64,000 nt of DNA from CAJBNH01 sp964447285 (GCA_964447285.1 CAYURO010000017.1:1-64000); one strand, 5' to 3'; counted from the stretch's first letter, positions 1-9,068 are shown. Made by a program: numbers and translations. Notes: generated from the letters alone by a model not told the origin.

Positions 1-656
1 CGCTAAACTCTCTGAACTTCCGTGTCTCAGATCATGTTGGCAGAGAGGGGCGCGCGACGACATCCCTTAGGTCTGGCCAGAAACCCAACTGCGGATCCTA
101 TCGACATGCGGACTTGCGAGGTGGATAGGGGACGGTCGGTTTCGCACATCGAGTGTGACGGCGTGCCGGCGTGCAACGGACTCACCCCGCCTCAACCCGC
201 GACCGATACCCAACGCCAGCCTCGATGGTCAAATGCCGCGGCTGGGCGGTGGGCATGGGGCAAACCTTCGTGGTGGACTGGTGAGACGTGATCATTGCAG
301 ACGTCTGCAACGATCATTATCTCGGTCTGGCGGCGAGATTGCGGTCGGTTTCGCTCTGGGTCAAGGGGGGTTGGAGGGCGTCTGGCGGTGGCGACAGGCG
401 GCCCATCCGCACGCACCGGGACTTCCTGACGCCGTTGACCGCGGGGATTCCGAAGGCGCAGACTGCCCTGCAGACGCTTGGTCTGGACCGGCATGGCCTT
501 GGTCTGGCGACTGGCTGGGGTGGTCTTGGGAGGGGCACCCCGGTTGCATTCCCGACATTTCATCTTGCGCAGCCGGTCGTGCCATCGAGCCAGGCGCTCG
601 GCGTGTGCTGCCTGATTCGTGGGGGCGGGTTTGCCTGCGCGGCGTACGGAGTCTCC
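1..656. other. Region without a convincing gene
   Basis: No reading frame here has a credible start with a ribosome binding site or a recognisable product. The frame of the YccF-domain gene stays open upstream to about 288, but its translation there is Gly/Arg/Trp-rich and does not look like protein. It carries a near-perfect 28-base palindrome at 289-316, listed separately, and probably the promoter for the gene at 657. I see no tRNA or other RNA gene. Confidence 0.5.
289..316. promoter_or_regulatory. 28-base near-perfect palindrome
   Basis: Fourteen-base arms meet at 302/303 around a central GACGTC. Each arm reads TTGCAGAC or its complement next to the centre and ends in a TGATC block. Only one base pair is mismatched (A at 294 opposite C at 311). 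There is no loop, which suits a dimeric DNA-binding protein better than a terminator hairpin, and there is no T-tract. It lies about 340 bases upstream of the yccF-like/yqeC pair. A regulator site is inference. Confidence 0.4.
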
Positions 657-1544
657 ATGAGAACGGTTGGCAACATCCTGTGGCATTTCCCCTTCTTCGG
701 ATTCCTGGTCGCCGCGGTGACCTTCTTGGTCGGGGTCATCTTCGTCGCCACGGTCGTCGCGGCACCTCTCGGCCTCGGTCTGATCGAGTTCAGCAAGTTC
801 CTCATGGCGCCCTTCAGCTACGCCATGGTCACCAAGAAAGACCTCGAGATCGAGCAGAACAAGGCCTGGGAGGCGTGGTCGTTGGTCATCACGATCCTCT
901 ACTTCCCGCTCGGCCTCATCGCGGTTGCCTTCAACGTGATCCGCATCGCGATGCTTTGCCTCACCATCATCGGAATTCCCATCGCGATTGTTGCCGCAAA
1001 GTCGCTGGGCACCTACCTCAACCCCGTCAACAAGAAGTGCGTGCCCGTCGCCGTGGCGCTCGAGTTGGATCGGCGGCGTGATCGAGCGGTGGTCGAACAG
1101 CGACTCGGCGGCGCAACCTCAGAGCCCGTTCCGAAGCGGGTGGAGTCCGCGCCCACCGCGGCTGTCGTCCCGGTGGACCACGGCCCCGCGGTCCAACTCT
1201 CGGCACCGGGTGCAGCACAGCCCGAACCAGTCGCCCTCAGCACCAGCCCCAGGACAGCGGCCGAACTCGCCATCGCCGAGGCGAGAGCCGCAGCCGCGCC
1301 GACCGATCCGAGTGCGCAGCGGGCTTTCGCGGAACTCTTGCAACGCACTGGCAATTCGCAGGCGCTGGTCCAATGGCACAAGGTCGCCATCCTCGACCCG
1401 GACGACGCAGCGGCCTTGGAGGCGCTTGTCGCCCTGTCCGCGGACGATTCCCAACGTGCCGACGCGCTTCGAAATTTCGCTGGATATGTCGCGGCACATC
1501 CAGGGGATCGTGCTGCCCGCGCCAACCAAGGAATTCCCCGGTGA
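657..1544 (+). CDS. YccF-domain inner membrane protein with helical C-terminal tail
   Basis: A 295-residue protein. Residues 1 to about 130 match the YccF (DUF307) pattern: an MRTVxNIL start, two hydrophobic blocks (about 10-40 and 80-112), a conserved ExxKxxxxPF stretch between them, and an IGIP motif near 103. E. coli YccF is about 148 residues, so roughly 160 residues are extra: a Pro/Ala-rich linker and an Ala-rich TPR-like helical tail. YccF function is unknown. The start was placed at the ATG that begins the family match, because upstream translation looks non-coding. Its TGA overlaps the GTG of yqeC (GTGA), so the two are probably translated together, an unexpected partner for a selenium-hydroxylase accessory gene. 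Confidence 0.75.
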   Translation: MRTVGNILWHFPFFGFLVAAVTFLVGVIFVATVVAAPLGLGLIEFSKFLMAPFSYAMVTKKDLEIEQNKAWEAWSLVITILYFPLGLIAVAFNVIRIAMLCLTIIGIPIAIVAAKSLGTYLNPVNKKCVPVAVALELDRRRDRAVVEQRLGGATSEPVPKRVESAPTAAVVPVDHGPAVQLSAPGAAQPEPVALSTSPRTAAELAIAEARAAAAPTDPSAQRAFAELLQRTGNSQALVQWHKVAILDPDDAAALEALVALSADDSQRADALRNFAGYVAAHPGDRAARANQGIPR

Positions 1545-2323
1545 CCCTGGACCACCTCCTCATCGGCAACCACCGCTTCGTCCACCTGATCGGTGGCGGC
1601 GGCAAGACCACGCTGATGTACGCGCTGGCGGCGGCGCTGCGGGACCGCGGCCGGACGGTCATCACGACCACCACGACCCGCATCTACCGGCCGACGCCCG
1701 ACCAGTCGCCAGCCGTCCTTCTGGGCTACCCGTCGCTCGACCTGCTGGCCGAAACCCTGCGTGTGCACCGGCACTTGACCCTTGCCGCCGACGAATTCCC
1801 GCCTGCTGAACCCGCGAGTCGAGTCAAGCTACGGGGCCTCGCGCCCGACCAACTGGCGCGTCTGCACAAAGCGCGGGTGGCCGACGTCATTGTGGTCGAG
1901 GCCGACGGCAGCGCGGGCCGGCCGATCAAGGGCCACGCTGACTACGAACCAGCGCTGTGCCCGGGTGCCGATGCGGTGGTGCTGGTCGTGGGCGTCGATG
2001 CGGTCGGGGCGGTGCTGGACGAGCGGCAGATCCACCGCGCCATGCGGGTCGCCGACCTGCTGGGGCGACCGCTGGGCAGCGAGCTGGGCGTCGACGACGT
2101 GGTCGCTATCGTGCGCGATGGCTATCTGGCGCGCGTGCCCGTGAACGTGGCGGTGTCTGCTTTCTTGACGTGCGTGCGGCGCGAGCAACTGCCGACTGCC
2201 GAAGCACTGGCGACCGGCCTTGCCGCTGCCATCCCGCGCTTGCACCGCATCGGCATCGGCGACCTGTCCAGCGGGTCTGCTAGTGGATGGAACCCATGGC
2301 GCGAAGGATCTTTTCCGGGCTGA
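1541..2323 (+). CDS. yqeC: YqeC, selenium-dependent molybdenum hydroxylase accessory protein
   Basis: A 260-residue predicted P-loop protein of the YqeC family, found with selenium-dependent molybdenum hydroxylases and thought to help mature the selenium-containing cofactor; its biochemistry is not established. The N-terminus has the glycine-rich loop GGGGKTT at 18-24, and the family motif EADGSAGRPIKGH lies at 120-132. The GTG start at 1541 overlaps the upstream stop and has AAGG about 9 bases before it; an extension upstream would run inside the YccF-domain gene. Its 3' end overlaps the end of the convergent xdhD-like gene by 44 bases. Clustering with that hydroxylase supports the assignment. 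The usual partner YqeB is not in the window. Confidence 0.9.
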   Translation: MTLDHLLIGNHRFVHLIGGGGKTTLMYALAAALRDRGRTVITTTTTRIYRPTPDQSPAVLLGYPSLDLLAETLRVHRHLTLAADEFPPAEPASRVKLRGLAPDQLARLHKARVADVIVVEADGSAGRPIKGHADYEPALCPGADAVVLVVGVDAVGAVLDERQIHRAMRVADLLGRPLGSELGVDDVVAIVRDGYLARVPVNVAVSAFLTCVRREQLPTAEALATGLAAAIPRLHRIGIGDLSSGSASGWNPWREGSFPG

Positions 2324-5153
2324 ACGGCCACGACCGCATCCACACCCCCACCGCGTCATGGATGGCCGAGGCGATGGCGGGCGCCGCCCCGTTGCAGGCG
2401 ACCTCGGAGATCGACTTGGTGCCGTAGGGGCCGTGCTCGTCGTGGATGTCGATCAACTCGGCAACAAACGTCTCGGGCACGTCCTCGATCATCGGCACCT
2501 TGTAATCCAGGAAGTTGGGATTCAGGCAGCGGCCGTTGTCGTCGTAGATCATCTCCTCCCACAGCGAGTGGCCGATGGTCTTCAACACGCCGCCGTAGAT
2601 CTGCCCCAGCGCCAGCTCTGGATTCACGGGCGTGCCCGCATCTTGCAGTGCGAAGAACTTCTGCACCGTCACCTTGCCCGTGCGCGTGTTGACCGCGACC
2701 TGCGCAAAGTGGGCGCCGTAGGGGATCGAAGACTTGTCGGACGTGTAATGCCCCATCGCAGTCAATTGGCCGCAACCATCGCCCGCCTCCGAGAAATGCG
2801 CGACCTCGGCGAACGTCACCGTCTTGCTCGGTCCCACGACCTTCGACGGGTAGACCACCTCGAGCGTGTCGCGCGCTTGCTTGGTCATTTGCGCCGCAGC
2901 GTCGAGGATCCGCTCCCTGAGTGCATTCGCCGCGTGCAGCGCCGCGCCGCCCGAGAAGTACGTGCCCTTGGACGCATAGGCGCCGCAGTCAAACGGCGTG
3001 ATGTCGGTGTCGGCCGAGATGACGGCCACGTCCTTGAGCTCGCAGCACAGCGCCTCGGCCGCGAACTTGGCGGTCACGGTGTCCAGACCGGTGCCCAAGT
3101 CAGCGCCACCCGACAGCAGCATGAAGGTGCCGTCGGACAACAGCTTGATCTCGGCGTTGGCCGAGTCGAGGCCAGGAAGGCCCGAACCCTGCTGGATGAT
3201 CGCGAAACCCTTGCCGATCTTGACGTCGGGGTCGCCGCTCTCTTCGCGCTTGCCCCACACAATGTGCGCAGCGCCGCGCTCCATTGCCGGTCCCAGACCG
3301 CAGCTGCCGGCACGCTCGGCCTTGCCCTCGCGGCCCTCGCCCAGGCAGCGCAGGATCTCGAGCATCGCGCCTTCGCGCACGCGGTTCTTGTCGACCAGGG
3401 CGTAGTGGTCAACGCCCAGCTTCTCGGCCAACTCGGCCATCGCCAATTGCAGCGCAAACGAGCCCTTGGGCGCGCCATAGCCCTGATAGGCACCGGTCGG
3501 GGCGATGTTCGAGTAGTACGTGGTCACGTTGAAGCCGATGTTGTCGCACAGGAACAGCGGCAGCGACTTCGAGCACGCGTTCATCGGCACCGTCAGGCAG
3601 TGCGACCCGTAGGGACCGGTATTGGCCTGCAAGTCCATGTACATCGCGGTCAGGGTGCCGTCGCGCTTGGCGCCCAGCTTGACGCGGATCTTCATCACGT
3701 GGCGGGTGCGGCAGGCGATGAACTGCTCTTCGCGGGTAAAGCGCTGGTAGATCGACCGGCCGGTGATCCAGGTCAGGTACGCCGGCACTTCCTCCAGCAC
3801 GATGTCCTGCTTGGCACCGTAGCCACCGCCCACCCGCTCCTTGATCACGCGGATGTTGTTCTCGCTGGTGCCCAAAATGCCCGCAACGATGCGGCGCAGG
3901 TGGAAGGGAACCTGCGTCGATGCGTGGATCACCAGCCGATCGCCGTCCATCTTGGTGTAGACGACGTGCGTCTCGGTCGAGGTACTCTGGATCTGGCTGC
4001 TTTCGTACTCGCGCTCGATCACGACGTCGGCGTCGCGGAAGCCCTGCTCGACGTCGCCGATGTGACCGTGGACCGACGCCGCGATGTTCTTGCGCGGGTT
4101 GGCGTGGATCGGGAACTGGTAGATCACGCGGCCGTCGCGCGGGTCGGCCAGGCGGTTGTCCTCTTCCAGACCCTCAGGCGCCCCCACCACGTACTCCAGG
4201 TGGCTGTTGTGGACCAGCGGCGCACCCGGGGCGGCGGCCTGCTCGATGGTCAGCACCGGCGGCAGCACTTCGTAGTCGACGACCAGCTTGGCCGCGGCCT
4301 CTTCGGCAGCCTCCCACGTCTCGGCAACGATGGCCGCGACCCGGTCGCCCACGTGCCGCACCTTTTCGCTGATCAGCTTGCGGTCGTACGGCGAGGGCTC
4401 GGGAAAGCCTTGTCCCGCCTGGTTGTAGTACACGTCGGGGCAGTTCTTGTGCGTCAGGATGTAGACGACGCCCGGCACCTTCTCGGCCTCGGTCGTGTCG
4501 ATCTGGCGGATGTACGCGTGGGCGTGCGGCGAGCGCACCATCTTCAGGATGCACGACCCCGGCTCGACCATGTCCTCGACGTACGCCTTGTCGCCACGCA
4601 CCAGCTTGGGACCGTCAACCTTGCGGCGCTGCTTGCCGACCAGCCGCAGATCCTGGGCAAATTCCTGCACCTTGGGGGGCACGTAGTCCGGGTCGGCCAG
4701 GCGCCGCGAGGCCGTCTCTACCGCCGTGTAGTACTGCTCGTACCCGGTGCAGCGGCAGAACACGCCCGACAGACCGTCGCGCACTTCAGCCTTGGTCGGC
4801 GTGGGCGACCGCGACAGCACGTCTTCGATGGCCATCACCATCGCGGGTGTGCAGTAACCGCACTGCGACACACCGGCATCCAACAGCGACGCCTGCACGA
4901 TCGACAGCGTGCGCTGCCGACGGTAGTGGTCGACCGTCACGATCGAGTGGCCGTCCAGCTGCGCCGCCGAAAGCAGGCACGAATTGACCAGCTTGCCGTC
5001 GTAGTGGATCGAACAGATGCCGCAAATGCCCTCGCCGTTGCAGCCGTCGCGCAGGACCAGGGCGCCCTGACGGCGCAGGACGGCGGTGGCGCGCTCGCCG
5101 GGTTCGGCCTCGATTTGGCGCGGAACGCCGTTGATCTGGACTCGGATCTTCAT
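2280..5153 (-). CDS. xdhD: XdhD/YgfN-type molybdenum hydroxylase, fused [2Fe-2S] and Mo subunit
   Basis: A 957-residue protein of the xanthine dehydrogenase family, with iron-sulfur and molybdopterin parts fused as in E. coli XdhD (YgfN, 956 aa). Plant-type [2Fe-2S] ligands are C38, C44, C47 and C59; the second cluster uses C98, C101, C133 and C135. The molybdopterin part shows VGGGYGAKQ at 441-449, an AYQGYGAP-type motif, and a C-terminal GPYGTKSISE whose E917 fits the catalytic glutamate. This branch is annotated as probable selenium-dependent hydroxylase or selenate reductase in databases; the true substrate is unknown. ATG follows the FAD-subunit stop by 3 bases, with AAGGG just before. 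Electrons should pass from Mo through the two clusters to FAD on the neighbouring subunit. Confidence 0.9.
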   Translation of the reverse strand: MKIRVQINGVPRQIEAEPGERATAVLRRQGALVLRDGCNGEGICGICSIHYDGKLVNSCLLSAAQLDGHSIVTVDHYRRQRTLSIVQASLLDAGVSQCGYCTPAMVMAIEDVLSRSPTPTKAEVRDGLSGVFCRCTGYEQYYTAVETASRRLADPDYVPPKVQEFAQDLRLVGKQRRKVDGPKLVRGDKAYVEDMVEPGSCILKMVRSPHAHAYIRQIDTTEAEKVPGVVYILTHKNCPDVYYNQAGQGFPEPSPYDRKLISEKVRHVGDRVAAIVAETWEAAEEAAAKLVVDYEVLPPVLTIEQAAAPGAPLVHNSHLEYVVGAPEGLEEDNRLADPRDGRVIYQFPIHANPRKNIAASVHGHIGDVEQGFRDADVVIEREYESSQIQSTSTETHVVYTKMDGDRLVIHASTQVPFHLRRIVAGILGTSENNIRVIKERVGGGYGAKQDIVLEEVPAYLTWITGRSIYQRFTREEQFIACRTRHVMKIRVKLGAKRDGTLTAMYMDLQANTGPYGSHCLTVPMNACSKSLPLFLCDNIGFNVTTYYSNIAPTGAYQGYGAPKGSFALQLAMAELAEKLGVDHYALVDKNRVREGAMLEILRCLGEGREGKAERAGSCGLGPAMERGAAHIVWGKREESGDPDVKIGKGFAIIQQGSGLPGLDSANAEIKLLSDGTFMLLSGGADLGTGLDTVTAKFAAEALCCELKDVAVISADTDITPFDCGAYASKGTYFSGGAALHAANALRERILDAAAQMTKQARDTLEVVYPSKVVGPSKTVTFAEVAHFSEAGDGCGQLTAMGHYTSDKSSIPYGAHFAQVAVNTRTGKVTVQKFFALQDAGTPVNPELALGQIYGGVLKTIGHSLWEEMIYDDNGRCLNPNFLDYKVPMIEDVPETFVAELIDIHDEHGPYGTKSISEVACNGAAPAIASAIHDAVGVWMRSWPFSPEKILRAMGSIH

Positions 5154-5156
5154 GGA

Positions 5157-5981
5157 TTACCCTTTCGCGTCGAGGGCTTCGCGCAGACCGTCACTGATCA
5201 TGACCGCCGCGAGGTGTCGTTTGAATGCCGCGCTGCCCCGCAGGTCGTCTGCTGACTGGACCAGCTGGCGCACCAGGTCGTCGACCTCGTCGCGCGAAGG
5301 CAGGGGCTGTCCGTGCAGCCGTTGTTCCAGCGCCGTCAGGCGGGTGGCGTGCGGCACGGCACCGTTGAGGGCGATGATCGGCCGCTCGATGCGCTGGGCG
5401 TTGCCGCCGCAGGTCAGGCCGATGGCGACGATGGGCACGTCGATGGCGGTGCGGCAGTGCTTCTGGACGGCCCAGCGCCGCGACTGCCAGCCATTCGGGA
5501 TGCGAAACGCGAGGATCAGCGCCTCGCGATCCTGATGCTCCAGGTAATCGACCAGCGGCACGACGCGCTGCCCGGCGGCATCGGCCAGCACCACGCTGGC
5601 GTCCAGGGCCAGCAGCACGGGCGCCAGATTCGAGCACGCGCCGTTGCTGGCGATGTTGCCGCCCACCGTGCCCATGTGCCGCACGCTGCGGCTGGAGAAC
5701 TGGCTGGCCGCAGTCGCGAGCATCGGCGGCACGCCCGGGCGGTCCACCAGCTCTTGAATCGTCACGTTGGCGCCGATCGTGACGGCACCGTCGGCGGTCG
5801 CCACATCACCCAGCGGCAGCCGATCCAGCAGGATCGCCGTGACGAACTCGCCGACCGGTCGGCTGGGCCAAGTGATCGAATTGATTTCCGTTCCGCCGGC
5901 AAAGTAGAGGCTGGCCGGAGACGCCTGCCGCAACCGCACCGCCTCAGCGATGCTGGTCGGGTGATGGAACTCCTGAATCAT
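5157..5981 (-). CDS. ygfM: YgfM-type FAD-binding subunit of the molybdenum hydroxylase
   Basis: A 274-residue FAD-binding subunit of the CoxM/YgfM family, first gene of the two-gene operon with the fused hydroxylase. FAD contacts are visible as AGGTEINS near residue 30 and a RHMGTVGGNIASNGACS stretch near 103-119. E. coli YgfM is 259 aa, so the length fits. It should pass electrons from the [2Fe-2S] clusters to an acceptor. The ATG at 5981 is preferred because GAGGTG lies 5 bases upstream; a GTG two codons earlier would sit inside that ribosome binding site. Together with the downstream gene and YqeC this forms the hydroxylase locus. Confidence 0.87.
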   Translation of the reverse strand: MIQEFHHPTSIAEAVRLRQASPASLYFAGGTEINSITWPSRPVGEFVTAILLDRLPLGDVATADGAVTIGANVTIQELVDRPGVPPMLATAASQFSSRSVRHMGTVGGNIASNGACSNLAPVLLALDASVVLADAAGQRVVPLVDYLEHQDREALILAFRIPNGWQSRRWAVQKHCRTAIDVPIVAIGLTCGGNAQRIERPIIALNGAVPHATRLTALEQRLHGQPLPSRDEVDDLVRQLVQSADDLRGSAAFKRHLAAVMISDGLREALDAKG

Positions 5982-6348
5982 CTTCACCTCACGCGGAAAC
6001 GGGGGGAACGCCGACCGACGGGGGAACGCGGTCCATCGCGAAGTGTAGGCTGGTCCCGGGTCGACGTGTCAACGGCGACGGCGTATCCAAGGGCCGCGTC
6101 GGGCGAATTGGCCGGGGGCTGGCGTTTGCAGATGCCCTGTGGGCCGTCGGAAACTCAGGAAGCTGCAAGGGGAGCACCCTGCGCGCGGGACCCATTCTCT
6201 TCGGACGCAACCAGACACGTGGGGCGCGACGCCTCTCTGACTGCCCGCCGCATTTGACCCCGGGGGGCAAGCAGCGTAGACGGAGAAGAGGCCACCCGCT
6301 GCGCAGAGCGCGCTGCGGCCCGCCCCCCCGACCAAACGAGGCCTCCCG
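5982..6348. other. Divergent intergenic region
   Basis: About 370 bases between the leftward hydroxylase operon and the rightward gene at 6349. It should hold the operon promoter, and GAGGTG near 5986-5991 is the ribosome binding site of the FAD subunit. I see no clear -35/-10 pair, palindrome, RNA gene or protein-like frame here. Confidence 0.45.
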
Positions 6349-7089
6349 ATGCTGCAGCAGAAGACCCAGCCCGCCCCGACCCAGCAGTCCAAGCCGACCG
6401 AGGCGCCCGGGTTGGGCAAGAAGCCCGACGCGCTGGGTCTCGCCACCAAGAACTATGTCGACGGCGCGGCCGCCGTGAAGCCCAAGCCCGCCGCTGACGG
6501 AAAGGTGCCGGAGAAGGACGGAGCCAAGAACGCACCGCCCGCAGTGGCCGATGGGCCGTTCGACCGCTTCATGCAAACCTACGTGCGCGACCCGGACCAC
6601 TTCAGCCGTGTCTGGGGCGTCTACAACCCCTCAGGCCCGCGGTCGACCGCGCAGGAGCGCTCATTCGCCGACCTGCGCAACGAATACACGCGTCAGGCCG
6701 GCGACGAGACCGTGTTCGCTACCCAGTTCTATGCCTATCTGGCCAAGACTCCCGGCCAGTACGTCGCGGACCCGACGTATGTCGAGACGGGCAAGGGCGA
6801 GGTGCAGAACAACTTGCTTGTGAACTTCGAAAACGAGGTCTTGAACAAGGTCAAGTCGAGCGAGTTCGAGGTCTGGGCCCAGTACAAGAAAGACCAGCTT
6901 ACGCCGGCCCAGAGTGCGTTCATCGCAAGGCACGTGATGACGCCGGACAACGTCGAGAAGTACGGCATGACGGTCGACAAGTTCTTCAAGTTGCTAGAAT
7001 CGGGCTACAACGACAAGGTCATCGGCACCGACCCTGCCCCCGCCCCCAACTCTGACGAGAAGAAGAAGAGCAAGAAGGAGTCCAAGTAG
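6349..7089 (+). CDS. Hypothetical hydrophilic protein
   Basis: A 246-residue protein I do not recognise. Residues 1 to about 70 are rich in Pro, Lys, Ala and Gln and look disordered. Residues about 75-225 look folded, with aromatic and charged residues, several FxxY-type segments and predicted helices. The tail (about 226-246) is Pro then Lys/Glu-rich, ending KKKSKKESK. No signal peptide or membrane segment is seen, so it is probably cytoplasmic. Style is a little like proteins made next to secreted-toxin (eCIS/DUF4157) systems, but nothing nearby supports that. The start is the first ATG of a frame with normal codon use; its ribosome binding site is weak. Confidence 0.6.
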   Translation: MLQQKTQPAPTQQSKPTEAPGLGKKPDALGLATKNYVDGAAAVKPKPAADGKVPEKDGAKNAPPAVADGPFDRFMQTYVRDPDHFSRVWGVYNPSGPRSTAQERSFADLRNEYTRQAGDETVFATQFYAYLAKTPGQYVADPTYVETGKGEVQNNLLVNFENEVLNKVKSSEFEVWAQYKKDQLTPAQSAFIARHVMTPDNVEKYGMTVDKFFKLLESGYNDKVIGTDPAPAPNSDEKKKSKKESK

Positions 7090-7131
7090 CAGCGAGTGAT
7101 TGGCCGTGAACCCGTTGCCGGGCGGTCGCCG

Positions 7132-7560
7132 TCACCGCAAGTTCAGCTCCAGCCGCAAACCGCTCTGGGGCGCCACATAGATCGCCGGGGCGGGCACCAA
7201 CGTCGGCATCGTCTGTCGGTAGACCACCATGGCGCGGTCCCAGATGTCGAAGGCGCGTGCCTTGCCCCACTCTTGCAACTGCGCGACCCGGTCGGGCTCC
7301 ATTCCCTCGTCGTGGACCTGGACCCACAGCCAGTACTCGTTGTGTTGGATGCGATAGTAGGCCCAGACGTCTGCGCCAAGCTGGACATGGATCGCGTCGC
7401 TGAATCGGGCCACCTGCAGGCGGTCGGCCTGCGCAACAAACGCAATTGGCGCGAACGTCTCTGGCGCGCGCCAAGCATCGACGGGAAGGCGGTACTGCTC
7501 CGTCGCACCGCAGGCGACAGTGCCCGCCACCACGACGAACAGGGCAAGCAGCCTGTGCAT
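7132..7560 (-). CDS. Putative small lipoprotein
   Basis: A 142-residue protein starting MHRLLALFVVVAGTVACG, a short signal peptide with a lipobox-like TVAC, so probably a lipoprotein. The mature part is rich in Trp, Tyr and Gln with predicted beta and helical segments. No family is recognised. In-frame starts at 7596 and 7617 exist but would put charged residues ahead of the signal peptide. It faces away from the neighbouring hypothetical gene and is followed on the same strand by nothing within 40 bases. Confidence 0.6.
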   Translation of the reverse strand: MHRLLALFVVVAGTVACGATEQYRLPVDAWRAPETFAPIAFVAQADRLQVARFSDAIHVQLGADVWAYYRIQHNEYWLWVQVHDEGMEPDRVAQLQEWGKARAFDIWDRAMVVYRQTMPTLVPAPAIYVAPQSGLRLELNLR

Positions 7561-7819
7561 CGACTTCAAGGTCAAGGCCTTACGAAGGTTGACCATTCCT
7601 GCCCCCTTTGGCGCCACTGCAGAGCGATGGTTCGACGGTCGGCGTCAAGCCGAGCAAGCATGAACGCGGTCCGCTTGCACCGTCAACGGTGGACGCCGGG
7701 CCCGGGTGAGGAATGCGGGTCGGGGGGAACCCGCGGGTGCTGCGGAGGAAGGCAACCGTGCAGCCTCGCTACGACTTGCAACGTCGGCGACTTCGGGACG
7801 GCCAGACGTGGCGGCGCGT

Positions 7820-8146
7820 CTACTGCGCCACGCCGGACGGTCGGTTCGTCGTCACCAGATAGCGCAGGACCGCGAGGCTCTCGTCCGGACTCAGCCTTGC
7901 CCTGGGGGCCATCTCGCTGACATCGCTGCGCCATTGGTCCGGCGAGCGCCGCCCCGGAGGCACCAGCGCATGACACCCGCCGCAGCGGGCCACGTACATC
8001 GACCGTCCCTGCTCCAGCTGAGCTTGGGTGGCGTCCGGCCAAAGCGTCTGGGCCAGCAACGCCGTGTCCGCCGTGACAGCCGGTAGCGCGCCCGTGCAGC
8101 CGGACAGCAGCGAAATCAACAGGAACAGCAACAGCTTTGGGGTCAT
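7820..8146 (-). CDS. Monoheme c-type cytochrome lipoprotein
   Basis: A 108-residue lipoprotein: signal peptide MTPKLLLFLLISLLSGC with lipid-acceptor C17, then a single haem c site CGGCH at 55-59. A downstream Met (M79) in a helix could be the sixth ligand. It resembles the small class I cytochrome domains of envelope electron transfer chains. A GGAG ribosome binding site precedes the ATG. It lies 36 bases after the beta-barrel gene at 8183-8989 and is probably co-transcribed with it, so the two may act together at the outer membrane. Partner and redox role are inference. Confidence 0.78.
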   Translation of the reverse strand: MTPKLLLFLLISLLSGCTGALPAVTADTALLAQTLWPDATQAQLEQGRSMYVARCGGCHALVPPGRRSPDQWRSDVSEMAPRARLSPDESLAVLRYLVTTNRPSGVAQ

Positions 8147-8182
8147 GGATTGGCTCCGCGGTCAGGTCGCACCGACAGGCCC

Positions 8183-8989
8183 TTACAGGTGGACCCCAAG
8201 CAAGACCCGCGCTTGCACCCGCTCGAACTCGGCCAGGTCAAGCCCGCGTCCGCTGGGCACCGCAGCGCCATAGCCAAGCAGCTGCGGCGTCACCGACAGC
8301 GCCACCCACCAGCCTTGCGTGGCATAGGAGACGACCGGACCCGCGGACACCGCGCCGTGTTGCAGCTTCAGACCGGCACCGCCGGCATCGTCTTGCAGGA
8401 CGTTGACGCTCATGGCTTCGAGTCCAAGGCTCATGCGGGGGGACAAGAACCAGCCGACACCCGCTGTGACCGTGGCCTTGTGCTCGCTGTCGCCGCCCCC
8501 CAGGGCGTGCTCGAACTCATACGCGCCGTTCACGACCATCCCCCAGTCGCCCACTCGCTTGTCGATCAAGACTTTGCCCTCGATCCCAAGCTCGCCGGGG
8601 GCCAGCGTGCCCTCCAGGTACAGCGCCGAGCCGACGGGGTCCGCCACCGGGTCGGAGAGCTTGACCTTCCACTCCGACGACACACCGCCGTATTCAAGGG
8701 GCGCGTCGATGGAGCCATCCGGACCACGCGTGCCCGACGCGCTGAAGTTGAGGTAGAAAGCGGACATCCACCGATCCGCGATGCCGAGTTCGAACTCCAG
8801 GCGGTTATCGATGCGGCTGAAGTAGCGGTCGCGCCCCATGCGAAAGGTGGTCATGGGTTCGATCTCGACCGTGCCTGGGGGCAACACGGCGGTCTCGTGG
8901 GAACGGGTGAAGTGACGCTCGTTCGCGGCCGCCGGCAGGGCGACGATGAGACAAGCGAGGGGGGCGACGGCAAGGTGGCAGCGGGACAT
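8183..8989 (-). CDS. Putative outer membrane beta-barrel protein
   Basis: A 268-residue secreted protein. The signal peptide is MSRCHLAVAPLACLIVALPAAANE, with likely cleavage after AAA. The mature protein alternates polar and hydrophobic residues in repeated strands (FELGIADRWMSAFYLNF, ALYLEGTLAPG and similar) and ends near LLGVHL, the look of an outer membrane barrel of about 12 strands. No Pfam family is named with confidence. ATG 8989 has GGAG 7 bases upstream; a longer frame to 9091 would run through the tandem repeat and the palindrome. It heads the pair with the cytochrome lipoprotein, and the palindrome at 9069-9085 sits about 80 bases upstream as a likely operator. Confidence 0.7.
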   Translation of the reverse strand: MSRCHLAVAPLACLIVALPAAANERHFTRSHETAVLPPGTVEIEPMTTFRMGRDRYFSRIDNRLEFELGIADRWMSAFYLNFSASGTRGPDGSIDAPLEYGGVSSEWKVKLSDPVADPVGSALYLEGTLAPGELGIEGKVLIDKRVGDWGMVVNGAYEFEHALGGGDSEHKATVTAGVGWFLSPRMSLGLEAMSVNVLQDDAGGAGLKLQHGAVSAGPVVSYATQGWWVALSVTPQLLGYGAAVPSGRGLDLAEFERVQARVLLGVHL

Positions 8990-9008
8990 GAAGACTCCAG
9001 AGGGTGAC

Positions 9009-9060
9009 GTGCGGCCAGGCGACAGGGGGTTGTGCGGCCAGGCGACAGGGGGTTGTGCGG
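9009..9060. repeat. 23-base tandem repeat, 2.3 copies
   Basis: Two perfect 23-base copies (9009-9031, 9032-9054) and the first six bases of a third. Each copy contains GGCCAGGCGACAGGGGG. It lies in the presumed 5' leader of the beta-barrel/cytochrome pair, next to a perfect palindrome. Replication slippage is the simplest origin; 23 bases is close to two helical turns, so spacing to the operator could vary between strains. Confidence 0.9.
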
Positions 9061-9068
9061 CGATGATA

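Noticed and set aside
2220..5255. A 1011-codon open frame on the plus strand opposite the hydroxylase gene
   Set aside because: It is antisense to a clear XdhD-type gene; its translation is Arg/His/Val/Leu-rich with no family features. Long antisense frames are expected at this G+C.
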